Shown piece by piece: positions 45,841 to 55,080 of a stretch of 64,000 nucleotides of DNA. Numbering within the stretch: position 1 is the first letter of the stretch; each line of letters begins with the position of its first letter. A program made the position numbers and the translations under genes. The notes under the pieces were generated by a model, which saw nothing but the letters and a program-made list of their open reading frames with translations, searched no databases and had not been told where the DNA came from. Origin of the DNA: Gnetum montanum (taxonomy: Eukaryota > Streptophyta > Gnetopsida > Gnetales > Gnetaceae). The stretch spans positions 179,540 through 243,539 of the forward strand of contig MNCI01027417.1 of assembly GCA_015680685.1 (NCBI GenBank), read 5' to 3'.

Positions 45841-46870
45841 ATGTTGAGAGGAGGAGATTTGAAGAATGGAGTTAGCTTGTCCCAATGTACAGGTGTCAGT
45901 GTTATGTGTTACTTTGGGTTCTAGGAATGGTTTAACTTATTTTATATTGACTAATAGACATTTGTGAGGGCTCGACAAGTGGTAGATGGTCATGGATTCA
46001 TACAGAAAAGTTGTATGTATGATGTAAGATCCTTTTCATAGTGTTTGAAACTTAATGCATTGTGGCACATGAATGGGATTCCAGTAAAGAACCTTATCAC
46101 CAAGTTGGAATTTAACTCTTCTTATCCATGCATCATGATGTTGTTTAGAGTGTGCCTTGTGTTCTTCATTCATAATTAGGGCTACTTGTCGATTTTGATC
46201 TAGCATATTAAGTGTTATTAATTATTCTTTTTGTGCTAGATTAATATTGAGGTTAAGCTCACAGGTTTTTGTGAGTGTATAGAATTCGGCTTAGATTGGA
46301 AGTTTTGGTAACTTTCCATGCACTAACTCATAGGGAGAGTAGCTTATAGGAAGCTTCCAAATTGAACGATATGTCCAAAGAGCATCATTGAGTTTAGTAC
46401 TCCAGTCCTTCCTATATCTATTGATTGTTCGTGTTAGTATCCTAGTAATCTTCCTATTAGTAATCTTAGCTTGATTGTTAGCTTGAAGGTGAGAAGGGGT
46501 TATAAGTTTATGTTGCACCTCTAAGCATTACATTAGTTTCTAAAAAGTAGATCTTGTAAAGTGGGTTCCCTTATCAAAAATGAGTGGTCTTGACATATCA
46601 AACTTGTTTACCATCTATTGTCGTATAAACCAAGCTACCATAGTGGATATATAGTCTAATACTTCTACAACTGTAGCCCGCTTGGTGTAGTATTCAATAG
46701 AAACAATGATGTAATCCTTCCCATTTAACATGGGTGTGATGGATTCCATAAAGTAAATGCCTCAAAGGTTGAAAGGCTCTAGTGGTTGGATCTACTATTG
46801 GGATCCTTATACTCATACAATCATCCCTCCATACCCTTGATCGCATTTGTAGGAATAAGAAAAATGGTGA
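45841..46870 (-). pseudogene. Ath4 integrase remnant
   Basis: The core C-terminal half is open at 46291-46518 and includes NNQAKITNRKITRIL (Lys where the catalytic Glu is expected), WTYRS and SYSPYELVHGKLP, a sequence typical of gypsy integrases. The region with the two Asp residues lies at about 46540-46760 and is degraded. The GDKVL-type C-terminal region is at about 46060-46120. Confidence 0.82.
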
Positions 46871-47725
46871 GCATCCTTGAAGATTATTGGTTCAAAGTAT
46901 CCTACCATGAGGATCTTCATAGCCATCCTCCTACTTGCTTAGTAGCCATCACAAGGATCCTCATGAGTATCTTGGAGGATGCACAACTAATCATCATTAG
47001 GTACACATCATCGAATAGGCCATTGGCATAAACCTTGTATAGGTTGCCTTGGATCTCATTGTAATGCTTGACCTTGTGAAGAAACTATTATTTCTTCTTA
47101 TGGTCCCATTCTGCTAGAGTCTCTTATATGAGAAGATAGGAGAGGAATTCGTCATACCAATTAGTACCCCTGAGCTCTTGAACATCAATGGATTTAACAA
47201 AGAGAAGTTCATCTAGAAATTGATTAGATAAAGAATCATCATCCTCTTTGCTATCCCATCGTAACTAAGACAAGTGATCAGCAACTACGTTTCTAGTTTC
47301 CTTTTTGTCCACTATGGTAAGGTCAAACTTTTGCAAAATCACTAGCTAGTATATGACACAGTGACTTATCGATATCATATTAATTAGGAAATAGATGGCA
47401 CTATGATCAGTGTACATAAAAAATTGGTATCCAAGCACAGAGTGCTTAAATTTTTCCAAGGCATACACCATTGCCATGAGCTCCTTCTCAATGATAGTGT
47501 AATTCAATTGTGCATCCACAATGCTTTTTCTTGCACAATGGATATAATATGGATGTTTCTAATCATCCAATTGTGTAAGAACCACTTCTAATGGGTAGTT
47601 AGATGCATTTGTCATTATGTAAAATGGTCTAGAATAGTCTAGACCATGTAGAATGGAAGTTTTTATGAGTTTTTTTGCTTTCATTGCTAGAATGCTTATT
47701 TACATTTCTTAGTCTAGTTGAAAGG
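46871..47725 (-). pseudogene. Ath4 integrase N-terminus and RNase H remnant
   Basis: On the minus strand the zinc-finger and linker region is at about 46850-47200. The RNase H part is at about 47270-47700, where reversed LGYQ, FLINMI and KNVVADHLS-like stretches can be read with stops. It continues into RT beyond the NA1 insertion; the break falls in the connection region just upstream of RNase H. Confidence 0.75.
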
Positions 47726-48674
47726 TGATGAATTGTGGTTTGTCAAGTGTTGATATTGAACCCTTAATATTGGAGCCTTGTTAACCAGGTGCTAATATTG
47801 GACCCTTGTTAACTAGGTGTTGATATTGGACCCCTGATATCTGATGAGTCTTGATATCAGACTAGCGATATTGCGTATGCAATATCGAGTACGTGATATC
47901 GTGGCCTGAAAAGTGATATTGAATACGCGATATCATGGTTCTCGTGTAAGCCTATAAATACACAATGGGGCACATGGGAAAGTAATAGTTAGTTTAGTAT
48001 TAGAGTAGGATCTTTTTGTTAGCTTTTCCTCTCAACCCTTTCCTCGGTGCATGCCTGCAGTGTGATGATTGTAATTGTATGGAACCTTTATTTGAGTGTG
48101 ACGTACTTGGACACGCACATGGTTGGAAATAAAGATCGAGATTACTTCATCATTGTAGCATTCACTTAATTTTAATTATTATTTATTTCTTTCATAATTA
48201 ATATTTCTCTACCCTCATCTCCTATCCTTGTTAGTAAATGCAGAATGAGTATGACTTAATCACAAGCATTTAAGTGTGACTACTTGGTAACCCAGTAGCG
48301 TACCTAGGATCTGCGCTTGGTAATCCTAGTAGTAGTCATGCACGAGGTCCAAGATGTGTACGGATGACTAAGGGATAGATGCTCATTGCACTTAGGCTAG
48401 CTTAGACTCTCTTCACCCTTTCCCTCTTAGGTTAATTAAAGTTATTTCCATTACCTCTAGGAGTAGCACTAGGTTAGGACTACATCATACACCTCACTCT
48501 AGACTAAACCATACATGATAAAGAAAATACTAGTCTAGGTGGGAAGATAGCGAACTACAATTAATGAGTAACTATCTAGATACCACAACTAGCCCATCTA
48601 TGGAGTTCGACTGGATCATGTGTGAAATGCTTGTATTCGTATGGTTGAGTGTAGGGGTACCTCTCCACTCATCA
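47726..48674 (+). mobile_element. NA1 5' LTR (949 bp)
   Basis: It begins TGATGAATTGTGG and ends CCACTCATCA. The U3 has several GGTGYTGATATTGGACCC units (47745-47835), then GATATC-type palindromes (47860-47940), then CTATAAATA near 47952. It is 53 bp longer than the 3' LTR because of extra U3 units. The CTTTATT/AATAAAG pair is at 48085-48134 and the CTTGGTAAYCC units at 48283 and 48316. Confidence 0.93.
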
Positions 48675-48675
48675 T

Positions 48676-48693
48676 TGGCACCATTGCTAGGGA
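48676..48693 (+). other. NA1 primer-binding site, tRNA-Asp type
   Basis: TGGCACCATTGCTAGGGA, 14 of 18 to the tRNA-Asp complement, all four differences transitions. Confidence 0.85.
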
Positions 48694-48808
48694 CTGTGCT
48701 AGTTATTTAGATTAGTTACATCATACAAGATTGTTGTAACAAAGTATTCACGATATATCTCTTAGAAAAGAACTTGATTTCAATTAAGTCACACACAAAT
48801 TCACAACA

Positions 48809-50836
48809 ATGTCTCTCTCACAAGACTATGATAACACAACAACTAGTAAGGCAATTCATTGGAGAACCAACGAATTATATGATGATGAAGACGAAGTTTG
48901 GAGTACTCAATATGATGTAGGGGTCTCCTATGTACATCAATGAAGACAACACCGTCCCAACTCACAAATTCATAACCAACCTAGTGACAATGAATCCTTG
49001 TTGGCCACTAAGAGCCTAACACATATACAAGAGGCTATTCGAATATCCCACAGGCATCGTAAGGAAAGCCATCTACCCAGGCTTGATTTAAACAACTTTA
49101 CCAAATTTTCAGGAGGCTATGATTTAGAACCACAATATCATTTACAAGCCTTCCATGATGCCTATGTATGGAACAATATTGATAATGGATGGAAAAAAAT
49201 TAAGCTCTTTCTTATGACACCCGTTGGCCACGCAAAAGTATGGTTTAGATCCTTAAAACCAAAATCAACATGATGTTGGCCAATAATGGTAGAACTCTTT
49301 AAGAAAAGATATAAAACTTATGCAAGAGTGTTAACCCTGAGGAGACAAATCCAAGAGTGGAAACAAGCGCAACACAAACCCTTGGACATGGCCTTAGAAA
49401 GATATTATGCACTATTAAACAACTACCTAGGCCATGGGTTCTTTGAGGAAAGGCTAATGTATCACATCATGGATGGGCTTTGTAATGAAACAAGGGAGAT
49501 CCTAGGGATGTACGCCTAAGGTCAACTATATGAACTATGAACCCATTAGTTCCAAGAGCTTATCAAGCAGGTAGAAAAAGAAGAAGAAGACATGGCTAAA
49601 TGGGAGAATGCTAAAAAATCTCAATAGGCCCAAAAATCAACAAGGGCCTATGATTATGAAGAGGAGAAATCAACTCACCACAAGGAGGTGGAACCATCTT
49701 TGCTAGTACTACAATCATTGGATGAAGTTGAGGTAAAGATCAATAAGATGATGGAATGGATGCATGAAAAATGTGGAGAATATGCCAATGCTATTAGAGG
49801 TAGAATTATGACAACCCAAGAAATAGGACAAAACACCTTTAGACAATAAGAAAGAAGGGTTGAAGAGAATAAGAACTTAACTGCCAATCATATGTATCAA
49901 TGCAACATTTGCTTGTACGATCACCCTAAGGGTCAATGCCCAATCTTGTTACATTTACATGAGCATTGGGGACGAATGTTACATCCAGAGTTCATACAAA
50001 AATACTATGTTCAATCACAGTGGCAATAATCCCAGTCGTGGGGGAGGCCACCCTCAAAATGGATACACCCTTCATATCATTCGAAACCAAGAACTTACTA
50101 GGTTCAGCATCCTGTTTTGCCAATCGGGTCAACATCCTCTATCTCATCACATTATTATTATTCTCCTCAATACTATCAACCCTTATCCTCTCTAATAGGA
50201 CCACCACCTTGTGTACTTTATGCTTCTCCTCAACCTCAATATTCTCATCCTTCATCTCCTTCTACATCACCACTAGTTATTCCAGAAGGGTTTGCACCAC
50301 AACATCAACCCACAAACATTACTTGTGTTGCTACTGTCAATAGTAGTGGGAACCCTCCACAACATCGAAGGAGTCCCTTCTTTAGACGTGACTGTAGAAA
50401 GGGATAACATAGTTTTGAGACCACTACATCCTCCAACTCAACATAAGTTCAACACTATGGTGCATCCTTCTCCTCGAACTCAACACCTCATGTTACCTTA
50501 TCTGGGCCACCAATCAACACTCCAACAACTATGCGGTCCAATGAATATAGCCACGTAGGAAGACATATCGATCCTTGCATACCATATTATGGTCATGGGT
50601 GCCATAGTGGGTCAACTCTTTATCAATTAACCACATGTTCTAACTTACCCCACTATGTCAACTTTAATACAGTGTGTGCACCCCAATGTGGGTACATTCC
50701 AACCACCACATCAAAAGACACCCAGTGGTTTGGATATGACCAAGTCCCAATATTTCCAACATGCATGGATCCACACTTTTTTATTAATTCTTGCCATGAT
50801 TAAAGGTTTAGTTATGGGGGATATCCCCCATTCTAA
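48809..50836 (+). pseudogene. NA1 gag
   Basis: The ATG at 48809 begins MSLSQDYDN. A short acidic N-terminus is followed by the Retrotrans_gag-like domain in two open pieces: 48998-49273 (GGYDLEPQYHLQAFHDAY) and 49286-49519 (RRQIQEWKQAQHKPLDMALE). Then come a Glu/Lys-rich coil, the Cys/His cluster CNICLYDHPKGQC at 49901-49939 (C-x2-C-x3-H-x4-C) and a Pro/Ser/His/Gln-rich tail to the stop at 50834-50836. The tail ends SYGGYPP in a frame that also forms the internal G-run. Stops at about 48940, 49275, 49519 and 49850 make it a pseudogene. The RS-rich extension of Ath1 and Ath3 is missing. Confidence 0.85.
50811..50825 (+). other. Internal polypurine-like G-run at the NA1 gag end
   Basis: TTAGTTATGGGGGATATC resembles NA1's own terminal tract at 52898-52911 (TTAGTCGTGGGGTTA). 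NA2 has the same site at 63591-63605. It doubles as the last codons of gag. Confidence 0.45.
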
Positions 50837-52293
50837 CAAGCAGAATTAATAAATATTTTTCCTTTTCTTTAATTGTACAATTTTTTGTTTTCCAATTTTT
50901 CATTTTTCAACTTAATGTTTTATCTTTTTAAGGGTAATCTCATTGGTAAATAAAATACTCATGTGACCTGTTGGTTGAGGTGTTATTCTATGCTATCAAG
51001 TCTTGAGTAACTAATTATTTGGACAGTGAGCCCATCACGTCCATTCAACCATTCTATTAATAAGAGGTTCTACTCTAGGTATGATGATATTCTTAACATC
51101 ATTAAAACTTAAAGTAATTTTGTGCTCATTATACCCAGAGCGAAGAAGGATGGACCAAGAGGAAATGGCCAGGGTGTGACATCAAGGGAACTTGTGGATT
51201 CTCTTTGGTGACAGCTGTAGGAGTTACCATGCAGCCTGGGTGTACCAAGGTCCTTATAGATCTAACGAAAAATGGAAGTAAGAGTAATAAAGGCACTCAC
51301 TCAAGAAAACCAATACTATTTTAGGGGGTTCCATTGGAAAGACATGCACCCATGCCTGAAGGTAGGTGACTTCTTTAAATTAAGCATTCAAAAAAGAAAA
51401 AAAAAGAAAAAAAGAGAGAGAGTGTATGCCAAAGCAGCCACACAAAAATAACAAAGGAAAAAAAAGAAAAGAGATCAAGATCAAAGTGTCACAAAAAAAT
51501 CACTCCTCCCTTGAACAAAACGCCAAGTGATCGTATGCCTTGTTGTCATGGTACTCTTATAAGTGGCCATCATGGGATGAAACAATGTGATGTCATTGAT
51601 CAGAGGAATGGACTTGGTCTTGATTTTGGAGCGACGAGCTAATGACACATTTATCATGCCATACACTCAAGATTCATTGTGCCTTGGGTCAGCTACCTCA
51701 TGTCCCAATCTCTACAATCCCTTCTACAATTCACCTCATCTCACTGTTCATGTATTTGTGACTTATGTCTTGTGTAGCATTGAATTCATACCTCATCATG
51801 GTGTATTTACAGGTGTGCATTTTTTGGAACTGGTGTGGATTACATTTAACCCTTCTAGNGATTTTTTGGAACTGGTGTGGATTACATTTAACCCTTCTAG
51901 TGCCTACGAACATTTTAAGGTGTGGTTACGCAAGGGCATTATAGGTTGGAACTTGCTTTGGGGAGGACCCACTTGCGTGACTTTTGTAATTTGTACTTGT
52001 TACACACCACCACATCATTTTATACCCTATGAGTACTTCATTGCCAAATCTATTCTTTCCTTTGTCATTATTTTATCAAACATTCCTCAAAACCATTACA
52101 TGTCCTTTTATGTGTCACCTAAACAAATCAGGTCCAACATTAAAATTTTAGGGAAACTTCCTTAAAAAAATTTATAACTCTAAAATCACACTAAGTAAAG
52201 AATTCAACATTTATTAAAAGCAATGAGTAAGGTATGAAATAATTGAACTTCTCTCAATAACCTTACTAATAATTAATCTTCGTGTGATTATAG
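50837..52293 (+). other. NA1 spacer between gag and extra-ORF head
   Basis: Starts with the T-rich tract (50850-50940). Conserved blocks shared with the autonomous elements: 51174-51199 (GTGACATCAAGGGAACTTG) and 51944-51976 (TTGGGGAGGACCCACTTG). The segment 51360-51480 is purine-rich. The U3-like module seen in Ath1-3 is not present; only about 320 bp separate the second block from the ATG. An N at 51859 has 40-bp duplicated flanks (51819-51858, 51861-51900). The apparent long plus-strand ORF over this N is an artefact of the duplication. Confidence 0.65.
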
Positions 52294-52800
52294 ATGGCCC
52301 CTAAAAGAGGATGACAAGGAGGACCTTCTCAAGGTGCAACTGAAGGCCCAGGGGGAGGCAGAGACCAAGGACCTCATGTAGAACATGTAGAGCAGGAGGC
52401 ACAATCATTCAGCATCCATCAAGGACCTCCTGTCACTACAAAATCTGGCCAAGAAAAAGGTGGAGAGGTCAAGGCCCAAGCCTATGAAGAGGAATGATGG
52501 CTATTTGTGGCATGGCATGTTAAGGCCAATCAAGTGTTCCTGCAGCTGTTGTGTCCATGGAAAGTGCCGACTCCATCAAACATTGGAACATCAGTATGGA
52601 CACCTCATAAGCCTCAAATAGAAGAGGGGAAATGTCAGGTGCTTCTTCAACAGTATTAATCTCAAAACCTGGAGCACAAGACAAGGGGAAGAGACCCATG
52701 GAGGAATCACCGCCACCAGGAACCACATGAGTTCCAATGAATTCTGTAATTTTGTGTTTGTATCCCAATTTTGTCATATTCAATTCTCCACTGTGGCATG
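52294..52800 (+). pseudogene. NA1 extra-ORF remnant (head only)
   Basis: The ATG at 52294 begins MAPKRG, matching the starts in Ath1-3, preceded by GTGATTATAG. Only ~500 bp remain before the 3' end region, so the transposon-protein-like core and coiled coil are lost. Stops are present. Confidence 0.65.
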
Positions 52801-52897
52801 AATAAATTTCTAGTTAGTCAATAATCCCATACCTATCCACTGTGTAATCAATTGAGCTTGTTCCTCACTTTGTTTAACTTGAGGACAAGTTGTTATT

Positions 52898-52911
52898 TAG
52901 TCGTGGGGTTA
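52898..52911 (+). other. NA1 3' polypurine tract
   Basis: TAGTCGTGGGGTTA abuts the 3' LTR, with ACTTGAGGACAAG (52877-52889) upstream as in the other elements. Confidence 0.65.
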
Positions 52912-53807
52912 TGATGAATCGTGGTTTGTCAGGTGCTGATATTAGACCCTTGTTAACTAGGTGCTGATATCGGACCCCTATTATCAGACACTTGATATCT
53001 GATGAGTCCCAATATCGGACCCTCGATATCGCATACGCAATATCGAGTACGCGATATTGTGTCCTGATAAGCGATATCAGATATGCGATATCGCGGTTCT
53101 TGTGTGAGCCTATAAACACACAATGGGATGCATGGGAAACTAATAGTTAGTTTGGTATTAGAGTAGGATCTTTTTGTTAGCTTTTCCTCTAAACCCTTTC
53201 CTTGGTGCATGCTTGCAGTGTGATGATTGTAATTGTATGAAACCTTTATTCGTGTGTGACGTACTTGGACATGCACATGACTAGCAATAAAGATCAAGAT
53301 CACTTCATCATTGCAGCATTTACTTAATTTTAATTATTATTTATTGCTTTCATAATTAATATTTCTCTACCCTCATCTCCTATCCTTGTTAGTAAATGCA
53401 AAATGAGTACGACTTAATCACGAGCATTCAAGTGTGACTACTTGGTAACCTAGTAGTGTACCTAGGATCTACGCTTGGTAATCCCAGTAGTAATGATGCA
53501 CAAGGTCCAAGATGTGTGCGGATGATTAAGGGATAGATTCTCATCGCACTTAGGCTAGCTTAGGTTAATTAAAGTTATTTTCATTTCCTCTAGGAGTAGC
53601 ACTAGCTTAGGACCACATCATACACCTCACTCTGGACTAAACCATACGTGACGAAGCAAATACTAGTCCAGGTGGGAAGATAGTGAACTGCGATCAACGA
53701 ATAACTATCTAGATACCACAACTAGCTCATTTGTGGAGTTTAACCGGATCGTGCGTGAAACTCTCGTATTTGTATGGTTGAGTGTAGGGGTACCTCTCCA
53801 CTCATCA
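52912..53807 (+). mobile_element. NA1 3' LTR (896 bp)
   Basis: Same ends as the 5' LTR. In the U5 stretch I compared (about 114 bp) roughly one base in ten differs between the two LTRs, so the insertion is old. The palindromic CGATATCG cluster spans 53025-53095, followed by CTATAAACA near 53111. Confidence 0.93.
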
Positions 53808-55080
53808 AAAGGTATATCTTTCTTCATAAGCTCTACCATCAGTTTTGTAATTTTGAAAAAAATTATTGATGAAGCACCTATAGTAACTAGTAGGTTCAAT
53901 GAATGAGCTCATATCTTTTATAGTTTGAGATTAGTTAGTAATTTCTCAGATCATCCATACTTTGTTCGGGTTCATCTCAATCCCCTTTCCTAAAATTTGG
54001 TGTCCCAAAATAATGGTCAAGTGGCTTTTCTATTAATTGAGCCATAAGTTTATCTCCACTTAGTGCTTAAGTACTTGCTCTAAATGGTTCAATGCTTATT
54101 CAAAGTTGGTATCATAGGTGGAAAATTCATCCATGAAGACTTCCACACCACTACCAATTTACTGTAGATAAAAGTTGAGTACCAATCATTAGAAAGTTGT
54201 AGGGGCATTGCATAAGCAAAAGGGTATCTTCTTATATGTGAAAGTCCCCTAGGGATTTGTGAAAGTTATTTTGTCTTGGTCTTGTTATGCTATCTAAATT
54301 TGATTATAACCACTATAGCCATCCACAAAACTATAATAGTTATGCCCTGCAATTACATCTAGCACTTGGTTCACAAATGATAATGGGAAATGATCTGTAA
54401 ATGTTGCCATATTTAATAGTTGGAAGTCCATATAGACTCTTCATTTCCCTTATTTCTTTGGCATAATTACAAGTGGGCTTACCTAGTCACTATCTACTAC
54501 AAGATAGATGAATCCTACCTTAAGAAGTTGTTGTAGTTCATCCTTAACAACTCACTTAAGCTTAGGATTCAATCTTCTTTGCGACTGCCTCCTTTGTTTG
54601 ATAGAAGGATTTGTATAGATGCGTTATTGGCATATCTGTGAATCTATTCCTATTAGCTCATGATATAACCATGTAAGGCTATTGGTTATTTTTTTCACTA
54701 TTTTCAATAACTTCTATTTTGGGTATTGGGAAGTATTGACATTAATTATTATCGGTTTACCATTAATAAGAAAAACATATTTTAATACTACTAGTAAAGC
54801 CTTAAGTTCAAGGGTCTCTTGCTTGAAAACATTAGGAATTTTCAACTTCCCCCAATTCATCTCTACATTTTTGTAGGAGAGTTGGGTATGGATCTGCTCT
54901 ATTTCATCCATATTTTCTATATAGGCACTTGTGAGAAGCTCTATCAGTTCCATGCATATTGTTGATTTCAAGTGATTTTCTAATGTTAACCATTGGGTAC
55001 CTTCTTGTTTTGTGGCTGTCACATATAAGCACCTTTAAATATTTGATGTTTTAGCACACTTACTGCATGCTAAGATGGAT
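53808..55080 (-). pseudogene. Ath4, upstream part: reverse transcriptase and post-protease linker
   Basis: Minus-strand pol resumes right after the NA1 TSD. The catalytic motif reads VFMDEF at 54123-54140, with Glu instead of the second Asp. Reversed matches to FLDG.GYNQI (about 54320) and to the DFQLLN region (about 54410) are visible. An open stretch 54714-55022 is the linker between protease and RT, equivalent to Ath1 7730-8060. Homology fades at about 55080; protease and gag are missing. Confidence 0.82.

Larger units (their letters stand above)
45330..47725 (-). mobile_element. Ath4, downstream part (integrase, part of RNase H, spacer)
   Basis: This is the 3'-ward part of a pol fragment cut by NA1. 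The post-pol spacer at about 45330-45790 aligns loosely with the Ath1 and Ath3 spacers and has the A-rich tract (45650-45790). The post-pol G-run is at 45828-45834. No LTR or extra ORF of Ath4 is left, so the element is truncated at about 45330. The pol resembles Ath2 in its 3' end. Confidence 0.8.
47726..53807 (+). mobile_element. NA1: complete gag-only (pol-less) retrotransposon, TSD AAAGG
   Basis: LTRs at 47726-48674 and 52912-53807 enclose PBS, gag, a spacer, the head of the extra ORF and a polypurine tract. The flanks are AAAGG at 47721-47725 and 53808-53812, perfect copies, and the Ath4 pol sequence resumes across the insertion. Protease, RT, RNase H and integrase are absent: gag (to 50836) is followed directly by the spacer found after pol in Ath1 and Ath3. 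This is the structure described for TR-GAG-type non-autonomous elements, which need enzymes in trans. The length is 6082 bp. Confidence 0.95.

Noticed and set aside
51587-52165. Longest open frame in the window (192 codons, plus strand)
   Set aside because: It crosses the N at 51859 and its duplicated flanks, lies in the conserved non-coding spacer of NA1 and has no recognisable domain.
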